Of a stretch of DNA of 64,000 bases, positions 1 through 9,345 are shown one piece after another; the first letter of the stretch is position 1, and every line of letters begins with the position of its first letter. Source of the stretch: SZUA-36 sp963801195 (lineage in GTDB: Bacteria; Pseudomonadota; Gammaproteobacteria; Xanthomonadales; SZUA-36); NCBI GenBank assembly GCA_963801195.1, contig CAWDDX010000004.1, forward strand, positions 62,001 to 126,000, read 5' to 3'. Both the position numbers and the translations under genes were made by a program. Below the pieces are notes generated by a model. The model was not told where the DNA came from and ran no database searches. It saw nothing but the letters and a program-made list of their open reading frames with translations.

Positions 1-1
1 G

Positions 2-334
2 CAGCGGGACAACGCGTTCATGGTGTTCCGCGATGCGGATGTATGGGCGATGGAGACGCGTTGGCACAACCAGACCCACCGCATCGAACTGAACGGTCAA
101 CTGGATTACGCCGGGCCCTTGTTTCGTGCCCGCCTTGACCCGGAAACGTTCGAGGCCACGCACGTCGAAGTCAGCGCGGATGCCCGCGCCGGCGATGTGC
201 TGTCGCTTGAGCCTGCCGCCACCATGTGCGTGCTGCTCAATGGTTTGAGGACTTCGCTGCCGTATATGCCGGCCGTGTTGCCCGCCGAACTCGCCAATGC
301 GGGCAGGATCACCCACCCGGGATACGCGGAATGA
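2..334 (+). CDS. C-terminal fragment of an unrecognised protein (partial at window edge)
   Basis: The reading frame is open from the first bases of the window (Q-R-D-N-A-F-M...) to a stop at 332-334, so this is the 3' end of a longer gene. About 110 residues are visible, with no cysteine clusters, membrane segment or signature motif that I can assign. It lies about 100 bp upstream of ssnA on the same strand. In E. coli-type purine clusters the large FeS protein YgfK sits before ssnA, so a YgfK-type C terminus is possible from context. The visible residues do not confirm that. An internal ATG at 20 is unlikely to be a true start because there is no ribosome-binding site in view. Confidence 0.55.
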   Translation, partial: QRDNAFMVFRDADVWAMETRWHNQTHRIELNGQLDYAGPLFRARLDPETFEATHVEVSADARAGDVLSLEPAATMCVLLNGLRTSLPYMPAVLPAELANAGRITHPGYAE

Positions 335-376
335 CCCGCGAACTGACGTAGATCAACACCCCCGACACGGAATCCA

Positions 377-397
377 TTCAGAATAATTCGTTCTGAA
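377..397. promoter_or_regulatory. Inverted repeat upstream of ssnA, possible operator
   Basis: TTCAGAA, a 7-bp spacer and TTCTGAA form a perfect 7-bp inverted repeat centred about 55 bp before the ssnA start codon, in the only sizeable gap of the catabolic island (335-441). The symmetry suits a dimeric regulator. No regulator gene is in view and there is no T-tract after it, so a terminator is unlikely. The link to regulation is inference. Confidence 0.35.
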
Positions 398-441
398 AAC
401 CTTAAAACCAGAGGGTTTCTCGATACCTGGAGAGCAACACG

Positions 442-1764
442 ATGAGCTCGCTGCTGATCACCAATGGATGCCTGGTGACGCTGGATGAGGCCAACCGCTT
501 CATCGCCAACGGCAGTGTGTATATCGAAGACCGGACCATCATCGAAGTCGGCGAGTCATCAGCCGTCCGGCGCACCGCCGATCAGTACATCGACGCCCGC
601 GGCAGCGTTGTCATGCCGGGCCTGATAAACCCCCATCACCACCTGTATTCCACGTTTGCACGGGGCTTCACGCCGCCGGGAACGGCACCCCGCAGTTTCG
701 AAGAGGTCCTTTCGAAACTGTGGTGGAAGCTCGATGCGGCGCTGGACTCGGAAGACGTTTATTACTCGGCACTGCTGGCCCTGATGGATACAGCCCGTGC
801 CGGTTGCACCACGGTGATCGACCACCACGCATCACCTGCCTGTGTTGACGGCAGTCTTGACCAGCTCGAGAAGGCCTTCCGCGAGGTGGGTCTGAGCGGT
901 TGTCTCTGCTACGAGGTCTCCGACCGCAACCACGTAGGCGAAGGTATCGGGGAAAACGAACGCTACCTGCGCAAGTGCAGGGAAACCAATGATGGACAGA
1001 TGTCCGCGTTGTTCGGTATGCACGCCCTGATGACACTGGGTACCAAAACGCTGCAACGGTGCGCGGACATCGGCCATGAACTGGATGCCGGCTTCCACGT
1101 CCACGCCGCCGAGGACCGGGTCGATGCAACACTGACCATGGAACGCCATGGCCGGCAGATCATGGAGCGGTTCCAGGATTTTGAAATTCCGGGCGAGAAG
1201 ACGATTTTTGTACACGGCAGTTACCTGCAACCGCGGGAAATGGACCTGCTCGGGTCCAGCGGTTCAATGCTGGTGGTTAATCCCGAATCCAATATGAACA
1301 ACGGGCTCAGGGTCTCGCCGTTCCTGGATTTTCTTGAACACGGTGTCACCGTCGGCCTTGGCACCGACGGCATGTCGGGGCACCTGATTTCCCAGGCACG
1401 CGCGCTGTATCTGCACCAGCGTACGCAGCGGCGTGATCCCGCCAGCGGTTTTGCCGAGGCTGCCCGAATTCTTTTGGACAACAACCGCGCCATTGCCAAG
1501 CGATTGTTCATCGAGCCCCGTGGTGCGCTGGTCGCGGGACACCTTGCCGACATCATGATTCCCGCGTATGTGCCGTTCACGCCACTGAACGCGGACACGT
1601 TCTACGGGCACCTGCTGTTCGGGCTGGGTTTCGCGCCGGTGCGAACGACCATCGCGCGCGGCCGGGTGATCCTGGATGAAGGCCAGTTCGTGCACTTGGA
1701 TGAGGCAGCCATCCGCGCCCGCTGTGCGCAACGGGCAGCCCGTGTCTGGGGCAGGATTCACTGA
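442..1764 (+). CDS. ssnA: SsnA-family amidohydrolase (putative aminohydrolase of purine cluster)
   Basis: This is a 440-residue metal-dependent amidohydrolase, close to the roughly 442-residue length of E. coli SsnA. Metal-site motifs are visible in order: GLINPHHHLYS near residue 60, GFHVHAAED near 215, FVHGSYL near 255 and GLGTDGMSG near 310. The family removes amino or ring-amide groups from heterocycles; the exact substrate of SsnA is not settled. The start ATG follows GGAGAG by a normal distance. It is the first complete gene of the island and is followed by the xanthine-dehydrogenase-type subunits, which supports a purine ring substrate such as guanine or a ring-opening intermediate. 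Confidence 0.88.
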   Translation: MSSLLITNGCLVTLDEANRFIANGSVYIEDRTIIEVGESSAVRRTADQYIDARGSVVMPGLINPHHHLYSTFARGFTPPGTAPRSFEEVLSKLWWKLDAALDSEDVYYSALLALMDTARAGCTTVIDHHASPACVDGSLDQLEKAFREVGLSGCLCYEVSDRNHVGEGIGENERYLRKCRETNDGQMSALFGMHALMTLGTKTLQRCADIGHELDAGFHVHAAEDRVDATLTMERHGRQIMERFQDFEIPGEKTIFVHGSYLQPREMDLLGSSGSMLVVNPESNMNNGLRVSPFLDFLEHGVTVGLGTDGMSGHLISQARALYLHQRTQRRDPASGFAEAARILLDNNRAIAKRLFIEPRGALVAGHLADIMIPAYVPFTPLNADTFYGHLLFGLGFAPVRTTIARGRVILDEGQFVHLDEAAIRARCAQRAARVWGRIH

Positions 1765-1815
1765 GCGTGAGCCCCCGTAAGTGGCTTTGGGATAAAACAC
1801 AGGAGGAATGCCGTC

Positions 1816-2727
1816 ATCAGGACTTGCTTTAACAACTATCACACGCCGCACTCGGTAGACGAGGCGATTCGCTGGCTGAACCACTACGACGGCCGCGCCC
1901 GCGTGATCGGCGGTGGGACCGATCTTCTGCTGGATATCCAGCAGGGCCGGTCTCCTGTGGAGGAAGCGATGGTGGATACCTCGCGGATTGAAGAGCTCAA
2001 CCGTATCAGCATCGAAGACGGCCAGGTTGTCATCGGTTGCGCGGTCACACACACGCAGATTGTCCGCAGTGAAGCCATCAACCGCTTCGGCACCTGCCTG
2101 GTGGAAAGTTGCGCCGTCATCGGCGGTCCGCAGGTGCGCAACGTGGCCACGCTGGCCGGTAATGTGGCGCATGCCATGCCGGCGGGTGACGGCAGTATCG
2201 GTTTGCTGGCGCTCGGCGGCGAGGTCGAAGTGGCCGACGCCGGCGGGTGTCGATGGATGCCGCTGTCGAAGGCATACCTCGGACCCGGAAAAAGTGCGAT
2301 CGATCACCACCGGGCCTTGCTGACACGCTTGCGCTTCCGGCCGACGGCGGCCCGCGAAGCATCGGCCTTCACACGCGTCATGCGCCCGCAGGGTGTCGCC
2401 CTGCCGATGATTGCGATGGCGGCGCGGATGCAACTGGACAAGGACGATGTCATCACGGCAATCCGTATCAGCATTGGTCCCGCCGGACCCGTGCCCTATT
2501 TGGCGGAAGCGGCCATGGACCTGCTCAGGGGAGGTCCGGCCACGGTACCGCGATTCGACGCGGCAGCAAAAGCCGTGCTTGCTTCAGCAACTTTACGCAC
2601 CAGCAAGTACCGGGCCACGCAGGAATACCGCGCAGCCATGATCCAGACCCACTTGCCGCTGATCCTGGCCCGGGCGGCCGAACGTGCCCGCAGCGGTCGG
2701 GTCGTCCCCGAAGGAGCCGGACTATGA
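1816..2727 (+). CDS. Xanthine dehydrogenase-type FAD-binding subunit (YgfM-like), apparent AUC start
   Basis: This is the FAD-binding medium subunit of a molybdenum hydroxylase (CoxM/XdhB family), about 303 residues. The FAD loop VIGGGTDLLLDI lies near residue 30 and GGPQVRNVATLAGNVAHA near 100. It would pass electrons from the Fe-S domains of the next gene to NAD or another acceptor. The frame has no ATG, GTG or TTG between the upstream stop at 1768-1770 and GTG 1903. A start at 1903 would delete the conserved N-terminal strand (CFNNYHTPHSVDEAI). A perfect AGGAGG at 1801-1806 sits 9 bases before ATC at 1816, so AUC is the best start, unless the base sequence is wrong. The stop overlaps the next start (ATGA). 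Confidence 0.85.
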   Translation: MRTCFNNYHTPHSVDEAIRWLNHYDGRARVIGGGTDLLLDIQQGRSPVEEAMVDTSRIEELNRISIEDGQVVIGCAVTHTQIVRSEAINRFGTCLVESCAVIGGPQVRNVATLAGNVAHAMPAGDGSIGLLALGGEVEVADAGGCRWMPLSKAYLGPGKSAIDHHRALLTRLRFRPTAAREASAFTRVMRPQGVALPMIAMAARMQLDKDDVITAIRISIGPAGPVPYLAEAAMDLLRGGPATVPRFDAAAKAVLASATLRTSKYRATQEYRAAMIQTHLPLILARAAERARSGRVVPEGAGL

Positions 2728-5618
2728 GCCGCCTGCAGATGAGTGTAAACGGCCATGCCGTCGAACTGGACGTGCCGGAATCAAGGTTCCTGTCCGAAGT
2801 TTTACGCGAAGACCTGGGCCTGACCGGTACCAAGATCGGTTGTAACGAGGCCGAATGTGGCATCTGCACCGTGCTCGTCGACGGCACACCGGTTGTCAGT
2901 TGTAATTACCCGGCTTTCAAAGCGTCGGGCGCCCGTGTCGAGACCATCGAAGGCCTGTGCAAAGACGATCGGCTGCACCCCTTGCAACAGGCGTTCCTCG
3001 ATCACGGTGCGGTGCAGTGCGGTATCTGCACCTCAGGCCTGATCATGACGGCCAAGGCCTTGCTGGATGAGAAGCAGGCGCAGGGCACGGTGCCGGACGA
3101 AAACGATATCAAGGTCGCCCTGAAGGACACTTATTGCCGCTGCACGGGTTACCAGAGTGTCATCAACGCCGTTAAGCAGGCCTCCGGCCAGGACGTTCCG
3201 CCCTATATCCCAAAAACGGGCGGCGCGGGTGTGGAGATCGGTAAAGCGCAACCCAACCCCGATGCCATGGCCAAGATACGCGGCCAGGCCAAATTTACCG
3301 ATGACTACCGGTTTGCGGGTATGTTGTACGCGCGTACCCTGCGGGCGGGCTTACCGCATGCGCGGATACTTTCAATCGACACACGAGAAGCGCGCGCGCA
3401 TCCCGGCGTGCATGCCGTGCTCACCCACGAGGACGTCCCCGGACGCAACCTGCACGGCATCGTCGACCTTGACTGGCCGGTATTGTGCAGTGACAAGGTG
3501 CGTTACGGTGGCGATGCGGTGGCCATCGTCGCCGCTGACAGCGAGGCCATTGCAGCCCGGGCGCTGGAGTTGATCCGGGTGGAGTACGAGGTGCTGCCCG
3601 CGGTCAGCGATGCGATGACCGCACTCAGGGCGGGTGCGCCCGTGGTGCATGAACGGCGGCAGTACGGTAACCTTTTAAAACACATCAAGGTAAGGAAAGG
3701 TGAGGTAGAAAGCGGTTTTGCCGAGGCCGACGTGGTCGTCGACCGCACCTACCGCACGCCGACAACCGAGCACATGTTTCTCGAACCGGAATGCGCCATC
3801 GGTGTTCCTGCCGGTTACGACCCGGCCGAATTTGGCGGGTCAAACGAGCCCGGGTCGGCGCGCGGGGAAACGGCCGTCCATGACAAGTTATCGATTTACG
3901 TGGGCAGCCAGATTCCTTACCTGGACCGCGAGCAGGCCGCCGCTGCACTCGGGCTGGAACCCGGTCAGGTGCGTATTGTCGCCACGCTGATGGGTGGCGG
4001 CTTTGGCGGCAAGGAGGATATCGCCGGCCAGATTCACGTCGCCCTGCTCAGCCAGGCGACCGGGCGCCCGGTCAAAATGCTCTACTCGCGGCAGGAAAGT
4101 CTGCTGTTTCACCCCAAGCGGCATGCCACGGTCATCCGCATCCGCACCGGCGCCACCCGCGAGGGCCGGCTGACCGCGGTCGAGGCCACGCTGTATGGCG
4201 ACGGCGGTGCGTACGCCAGCCTCAGTGAGAAGGTTTTAACCCGCGCCACCACCCACGCATCCGGGCCTTACAACGTGCCGCACGTCAAGGTCGACTGTTT
4301 TGCCGCCTATACCAACAACGCCCCCTGTGGCGCCTTTCGCGGATTCGGCGTATCGCAGAGTTGTTTTGCGGTGGAAAGCAACATGGATACCCTCGCGGAG
4401 AAACTCGGGCTCGATGCCGTTGAATTCCGCCGTATGAACACGCTGGATGTGGGTTCGGTCACCGCCACCGGTCAGACGATGCGTGAAAGCGTGGGTCTGA
4501 ACGAGTGTATCGAGCGGGTTGATGAGGATATGCGCAGCGACGGCTTTCGCTGGAACTGGCAGCAGGGTCACCGGCAGTTTGCCTGGGGTTTCGCCGTCGG
4601 CTACAAGAACACCGGTCTCGGCGGCGGTGCGCCGGACAAATCCAGCGCCCAGGTCGAGGTATGGACCGGGCCGGGTGACGGGGTGAACGCCGAAGTGCGG
4701 ACCACCTCGGCCGAACTGGGACAGGGACTGCCGGGAGTGCTCGCGGCCTGTGTAGCCGAGGAACTGGGTATCCCGATCGGCCGTGTCAGGGTGTTGCTCG
4801 GCGATACCGATTTTTGCCCCGATGGCGGTCCCACCACGGCCAGCAGGCAAACCTTTGTCAGCGGCAATGCGGCCCGCCTGGCGGCAAAAGCACTACTCGC
4901 GCAACTCTCGCCGGCCGCTGCCGGTTTGTTGGACTGCGATCCCGCCGAAGCCGGGTTCAGCGCCGGCCGCTTTAACGCTGCCGGCAAGTCCGCGGGTCTC
5001 GCGGATGTGATCACCGCGGCGCTTGAGTCCGGCGTTTCCTGCATGGCCGAGTACGAGTACTGGGCACCTGAGACACAGCCGCTGGGTAGCGGCGGCGACA
5101 TGCATTTCGCCTTTGGTTTCTGCGCCCAGGCCGTATTGTGCGAGATCGACACGCGCACCGGCGAAGTCTTTGTGCGCAAGGTCATCGCCGCCCACGATGT
5201 CGGCCGTGCGATCAACCCGCTGACGCTGGAAGGGCAGATCGAAGGCGGTATCGTCATGTGTATCGGCTATGCGCTCACCGAGCATTTTATCCAGCAGCAG
5301 GCCATACCCTGGACCGGGGTGATGGCGCGTTACAAGATGCCCGGCATCAGGCACACGCCACAGATCATTTCGCACATCGTTGAGCACCCGACCTCCAGCG
5401 GGCCTTACGGGGCCAAGGGTGTGGGTGAATTGCCGAGTATTCCAACCAGCGCCGCCATCACCAATGCCATTTATCGCGCCACCGGCGTGCGTGTCCGCAG
5501 TTTGCCCGTTGATCAGGACGAACTGCTGCGGGCAATGCGCTCCGGGAGCAAGGAAACAGAACTGGGTTGGGGACACAGCGAACCCATTCCCGCGGTCACC
5601 CTCGGAGGTGAGAAGTGA
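2724..5618 (+). CDS. Fused [2Fe-2S] and molybdopterin-binding subunit of xanthine dehydrogenase-type enzyme (XdhD/YgfN-like)
   Basis: This protein of 964 residues joins the small Fe-S and large molybdopterin subunits, as in E. coli XdhD (956 aa). The plant-type [2Fe-2S] cysteines are Cys40, 45, 48 and 60; the second cluster uses Cys99, 102, 138 and 140 (CGICTSG and CRCTGY). The Mo domain starts near residue 175 and shows GGGFGGKED, GAFRGFGVSQ and GAKGVGELP; the last carries the catalytic glutamate of the family. With the preceding FAD subunit it should hydroxylate or reduce a purine-like heterocycle. The start ATG at 2724 overlaps the upstream stop; an in-frame ATG at 2247 lies inside the previous gene and is rejected. 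No selenocysteine codon is seen. Confidence 0.92.
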   Translation: MSRLQMSVNGHAVELDVPESRFLSEVLREDLGLTGTKIGCNEAECGICTVLVDGTPVVSCNYPAFKASGARVETIEGLCKDDRLHPLQQAFLDHGAVQCGICTSGLIMTAKALLDEKQAQGTVPDENDIKVALKDTYCRCTGYQSVINAVKQASGQDVPPYIPKTGGAGVEIGKAQPNPDAMAKIRGQAKFTDDYRFAGMLYARTLRAGLPHARILSIDTREARAHPGVHAVLTHEDVPGRNLHGIVDLDWPVLCSDKVRYGGDAVAIVAADSEAIAARALELIRVEYEVLPAVSDAMTALRAGAPVVHERRQYGNLLKHIKVRKGEVESGFAEADVVVDRTYRTPTTEHMFLEPECAIGVPAGYDPAEFGGSNEPGSARGETAVHDKLSIYVGSQIPYLDREQAAAALGLEPGQVRIVATLMGGGFGGKEDIAGQIHVALLSQATGRPVKMLYSRQESLLFHPKRHATVIRIRTGATREGRLTAVEATLYGDGGAYASLSEKVLTRATTHASGPYNVPHVKVDCFAAYTNNAPCGAFRGFGVSQSCFAVESNMDTLAEKLGLDAVEFRRMNTLDVGSVTATGQTMRESVGLNECIERVDEDMRSDGFRWNWQQGHRQFAWGFAVGYKNTGLGGGAPDKSSAQVEVWTGPGDGVNAEVRTTSAELGQGLPGVLAACVAEELGIPIGRVRVLLGDTDFCPDGGPTTASRQTFVSGNAARLAAKALLAQLSPAAAGLLDCDPAEAGFSAGRFNAAGKSAGLADVITAALESGVSCMAEYEYWAPETQPLGSGGDMHFAFGFCAQAVLCEIDTRTGEVFVRKVIAAHDVGRAINPLTLEGQIEGGIVMCIGYALTEHFIQQQAIPWTGVMARYKMPGIRHTPQIISHIVEHPTSSGPYGAKGVGELPSIPTSAAITNAIYRATGVRVRSLPVDQDELLRAMRSGSKETELGWGHSEPIPAVTLGGEK

Positions 5619-7108
5619 AGCTGATACCGGACAGAAACGGGGACGTGCTCAAAAAAAGCATCGCCCGGGCGCGTGAACGCAATATCATTCTGCCGACCTT
5701 CGCCCAGATGAAAGACCCGGGACGGGTGCCGGAAAGCATCAAAGCACGGCTGCGGCAGGTCGGGTTGTGGGACCTCGACCCCGTCAACCTGTTCCGTATC
5801 ACCTGGAAAAATGAACCGGTGGAGCAGGGCGGCGGCTTTGGCGAGGGCAACTGGATCGAATTTCCGTCGTCGCTGACCGGTGTGGACGCGAGGATCGTCG
5901 GCATCGTCGGCAAGTGGTTTCCCACCGGCGCCCACAAGGTCGGCGCAGCTTACGGTTGCCTGGTGCCGCGCCTGGTGACCGGGGCCTTCGATCCCGATAC
6001 CCAGAAAGCGGTCTGGCCCTCCACCGGCAATTACTGCCGCGGCGGCGCCTATGATTGCGCGCTGCTCGCCTGTCCGGCGGTTGCCATCCTGCCGGAGGGG
6101 ATGAGCCGTGAACGTTTCGAGTGGTTGCGGGACATCGGCACCGACGAGGTCATCGCGACCCCCGGGACCGAATCCAACGTCAAGGAAATTTACGACAAGT
6201 GCTGGGAATTGCGACACGAACGCGGTGACGGCGTCGTCATCTTTAACCAGTTCGAGGAATTTGGTAACGCCATCTGGCACTACCAGGCGACCGGTTCGCT
6301 GATCGGGGAGATTTTCGATAACCACTATGCCCTGGACCGGCACGGGACAGAAGGTCGCCTGTCCGCCTATGTCAGCGCGACGGGTTCGGCGGGTACACTG
6401 GCCGCGGGCGATTTTCTGCGCAGCCGTTTTCCCGCCATTCGCGTGGTGGCGACCGAGGCCCTGCAGTGTCCGACCCTGTTGCGCTTTGGTTTTGGCGAGC
6501 ACCGTATCGAGGGTATCGGCGACAAGCACATCCCGTGGATCCACAATGTGCGCAATACCGACATGGTGGTGGCTGTGGACGACGAGCAGACGATGCAATT
6601 GATGCGTCTGTTCAACGAGCAGGAAGGCCACACCTGTCTGCGCCGCGAAGGCGTGGATGAAACGACCATCGGGGCCCTGGGCCAGATCGGTATCTCGGGT
6701 CTGTGCAACCTCGTGGCGAGCATCAAGACGGCCCGCTATTACGACATGGACGGACGCGATGTGATTTTCACGCCGTTGACCGACTCGATGGAACTGTATG
6801 GATCGCGCTTTGACGAGATGTCGCAACAGCATGGTCCCTACACCACCCGTTTGGCCGACCAGCACTTTGGCCGCTACCTGATGGGCACCTGTACCGATAA
6901 CCTGCGTGAGCTGAGTTATGCCGATCGCAAGGCATTGCATAACTTCAAATATTTCACCTGGGTGGAACAACAGGGCCGCACGTCCGCGGAGTTGCACGAA
7001 CTGTGGGACGAGGACTTCTGGGCAGGGGTCTTTTCACAGCAGGTCGTGGACGAATGGGACCAACTCATCAACAGCTTCAACCGGGCAAGCGGCCTGGACC
7101 AGGCATAA
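5615..7108 (+). CDS. PLP-dependent fold-type-II enzyme of unknown substrate
   Basis: This 497-residue protein belongs to the tryptophan-synthase-beta/cysteine-synthase superfamily. The likely Schiff-base lysine is Lys108 in FPTGAHKVGAAYG; STGNYCRGGA (about 137-145) resembles the substrate carboxylate loop, and SATGSAGTLAAG near 250 the phosphate-binding loop. It is about 100 residues longer than diaminopropionate ammonia-lyase YgeX (398 aa in E. coli) and not clearly alike in motifs, although it occupies the functional slot of that enzyme beside ygeY and ygeW. A lyase releasing ammonia from an amino-acid product of purine breakdown is a reasonable inference. GTG start at 5615 follows GGAGGTG and overlaps the xanthine dehydrogenase stop. 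Confidence 0.8.
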   Translation: MKLIPDRNGDVLKKSIARARERNIILPTFAQMKDPGRVPESIKARLRQVGLWDLDPVNLFRITWKNEPVEQGGGFGEGNWIEFPSSLTGVDARIVGIVGKWFPTGAHKVGAAYGCLVPRLVTGAFDPDTQKAVWPSTGNYCRGGAYDCALLACPAVAILPEGMSRERFEWLRDIGTDEVIATPGTESNVKEIYDKCWELRHERGDGVVIFNQFEEFGNAIWHYQATGSLIGEIFDNHYALDRHGTEGRLSAYVSATGSAGTLAAGDFLRSRFPAIRVVATEALQCPTLLRFGFGEHRIEGIGDKHIPWIHNVRNTDMVVAVDDEQTMQLMRLFNEQEGHTCLRREGVDETTIGALGQIGISGLCNLVASIKTARYYDMDGRDVIFTPLTDSMELYGSRFDEMSQQHGPYTTRLADQHFGRYLMGTCTDNLRELSYADRKALHNFKYFTWVEQQGRTSAELHELWDEDFWAGVFSQQVVDEWDQLINSFNRASGLDQA

Positions 7109-7123
7109 CCAGGAGACGGCAAG

Positions 7124-8332
7124 ATGCCCATCAACAGCCACTTTTACACCGATGCACAGGAACTTGAGCCCGATCTTGCGGCTTTCATGCAGGCTATCAT
7201 CCGCATCCCGTCACTGAGTTCCAGGGAGGACGCGGTCATCGAACGGATTCGTGAAGAAATGCTGAGGGTCGGCTTTGACGAGGTCAGCGTCGACGCGATG
7301 GGAAACCTGGTCGGCCGCATGGGTTCCGGCCCTTTCGTGGTCGCCTTTGACGGTCACGCGGACACCGTTGATGTCGGCGACCTGTCGCTCTGGGATCGCG
7401 ACCCCCACTCGGGCGATATCGAAGACGGCATCCTCTACGGTCGTGGCGCCAGCGATCAAAAAGGCGGTATTGCCGCCGCCGTTTATGCGGGTGCCTTGCT
7501 GAAGAAAACCGGGGTGCCGGACGGCATCACCTTTTATGTCACCGCGACCGTGCAGGAAGAGGACTGCGACGGGCTGTGCTGGCAATACATTGTCAACGAG
7601 ACCGGCTTGCGCCCTGACCTGGTGGTGATCACCGAACCGACCAGCCTGCGTATTTACCGCGGGCAACGCGGGCGCATGGAAATGGAAGTCCACACCTCGG
7701 GTGTTTCCTGCCATGGATCAGCGCCGGAGCGCGGCAGCAACGCGGTCTACAAGATGGCCGCTATTATCGCGGACATTGAAAAGCTCAATGAACGGCTGGA
7801 GCCACGTGAACCGCTCGGCAAAGGCACGGTTACGATCAGTGAAATACGCTCGACCTCGCCCAGCCTGTGCGCGGTCGCAGACGGTTGTACCATCCACCTC
7901 GACCGCCGTCTTACCGTGGACGAAACCGAGGAATCCGCGGTCGCGGAGATTCTCGCCCTGCCATCGGTGCGATCGGCAGGTGCGCGGGTGACGGTTCTGG
8001 ATTACGCGGTGCCGAGCTATACCGGGCTGAGCTACCCGACGAGAAAATACTACCCGACCTGGGATATCGGCGCGGATGAGCCTGCCATGTTGAGCGCAAA
8101 AGCCGCCTACCGTGAGGTGTTCGGGTCTGAGCCCGAAACGGGCTTCTGGACATTCAGCACCAACGGCGTTGCGATAGCGGGTATGCACGGTATTCCGGCC
8201 ATCGGTTTTGGACCCGGCCACGAACACTTTGCCCACGCACCGAACGAGCAGGTGGAAATCGAACACCTGGTGCGTTGCACCGCCTTCTACACGGCCATGG
8301 TCAAGACCCTGGCCCGGCAACACGGAGAATAA
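7124..8332 (+). CDS. ygeY: YgeY-type M20 family metallohydrolase
   Basis: This is a 402-residue M20 zinc hydrolase. Metal ligands are visible: His78 and Asp80 in DGHADTVDVGD, Asp111 in GRGASDQKGG, the general-base/ligand pair in TVQEEDCDG near 145 and the late histidine in GPGHEHFAHAPNE. The family hydrolyses N-acyl or N-carbamoyl amino acids; YgeY members travel with xanthine dehydrogenase, YgeX and YgeW genes and are thought to act on ureido intermediates of purine degradation. The gene lies 15 bp after the PLP enzyme and 1 bp before the carbamoyltransferase, with GGAGACGG as ribosome-binding site. The ureido substrate is inferred from context. Confidence 0.87.
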   Translation: MPINSHFYTDAQELEPDLAAFMQAIIRIPSLSSREDAVIERIREEMLRVGFDEVSVDAMGNLVGRMGSGPFVVAFDGHADTVDVGDLSLWDRDPHSGDIEDGILYGRGASDQKGGIAAAVYAGALLKKTGVPDGITFYVTATVQEEDCDGLCWQYIVNETGLRPDLVVITEPTSLRIYRGQRGRMEMEVHTSGVSCHGSAPERGSNAVYKMAAIIADIEKLNERLEPREPLGKGTVTISEIRSTSPSLCAVADGCTIHLDRRLTVDETEESAVAEILALPSVRSAGARVTVLDYAVPSYTGLSYPTRKYYPTWDIGADEPAMLSAKAAYREVFGSEPETGFWTFSTNGVAIAGMHGIPAIGFGPGHEHFAHAPNEQVEIEHLVRCTAFYTAMVKTLARQHGE

Positions 8333-8333
8333 A

Positions 8334-9339
8334 ATGAATCGCGAAACACTGCCGCTGGCGGAGCGCATGAAGGGGCGTGACTGGTTGATGTCACAGGACT
8401 GGTCGGATGACGAGATCGAGCTCGTACTCGAGACGGCGGAGCAGTTGAAAGATGATTTTAAAACCGGCGTGCAGACGCTGTACCTGCCGCACAAAACCAT
8501 ATTTCTGATATTTTTTGACAAGTCCACCCGTACCCGAAATTCATTTGAAGCCGGTATCACCCAGCTGGGTGGTCACGGCCATTTTATCGACTCCGAGACA
8601 TCGCAGATCGCACACGGTGAAAGCCCCAAGGATATGGGTATCATCCTTTCCGGCTATGGTCACGGTATCGCTATCCGCCATGACACCGTGCCCGGCGAGG
8701 GACAGACCTACATGCGCGAGGTGGCCAAGTGGGCCAAAGTCCCGGTGATCAACATGCAATGCGACGTGGATCACCCGTGCCAGACGCTGGCCGACCTGAT
8801 GACCATTCGCGAGGAGTTCGGCAAAGATCTGCGCGGCCTCAAGATCGCCGTTTCCTGGGCCTATGCGCCGAGTTATGTCAAACCGATGTCCGTACCGCAG
8901 GGCCTGATCATGCTGATGACCCGTTACGGTATGAATGTCAGCGCTGGCCCATCCGCCGGAATACACGCTGATGGCTGAGCCCATGCGCCTGGCGCGTGAG
9001 AACAGCGGCACGTTCCGGCGGTAAATTCACGGTGGTCGACAACATGGAAGAAGCCTTTCGCCGATGCGGATATCGTGTATCCGAAAAGCTGGGGCCCGGA
9101 ATCCCTGTTCGGCAATCCCGGCAGAGGCCATGAAGGTGGCCGCAAAATACCGCCACTGGATTTGTGACGAGGCGATGATGGCGCACGCAAAGAAGCGGGC
9201 AATTTACATGCATTGCCTGCCCGCAGACCGCGGCAGTGAAGTCAGCGATGCGGTGATCGACGGTCCGCAGTCGCGTGTTTATCCGGAAGCGGAAAACCGC
9301 ATGCACACCGCCAAGGCCCTGATGGCCTTGACCATGTAG
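8334..9339 (+). pseudogene. ygeW: YgeW-type carbamoyltransferase, broken by four +1 insertions
   Basis: Residues from 8334 on match the YgeW unknown transcarbamylase: FFDKSTRTRNSFE (carbamoyl phosphate site), SQIAHGES, MQCDVDHPCQTLADL and TWAYAPSYVKP-like SWAYAPSYVKP. The frame then closes at 8978, yet the rest of the protein is present in other frames: LAHPPEYTLMAEPM, GKFTVVDNMEEAF, ADADIVYPKSWGPE and MHCLPAD, ending at 9339. Four extra single bases, near 8943, 9016, 9059 and 9120, restore one frame of about 333 residues. The last two thirds keep every conserved block, so loss of function is recent or the indels are sequence error. It would transfer a carbamoyl group to or from phosphate, feeding the carbamate kinase next door. 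Confidence 0.85.
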
Positions 9340-9345
9340 AGGGGG

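Noticed and set aside
1264..2433. Long minus-strand open frame of 389 codons
   Set aside because: It is antisense to ssnA and the FAD subunit gene, both of which have clear family motifs; its product has no recognisable feature.
2247..2723. Longer N terminus of the xanthine dehydrogenase large protein
   Set aside because: The extension overlaps the FAD subunit gene and has no homology; ATG 2724 begins the [2Fe-2S] domain directly.
5513..6997. Long minus-strand open frame of 494 codons
   Set aside because: Antisense shadow of the PLP enzyme gene in GC-rich codon usage, with no motif or start signal.
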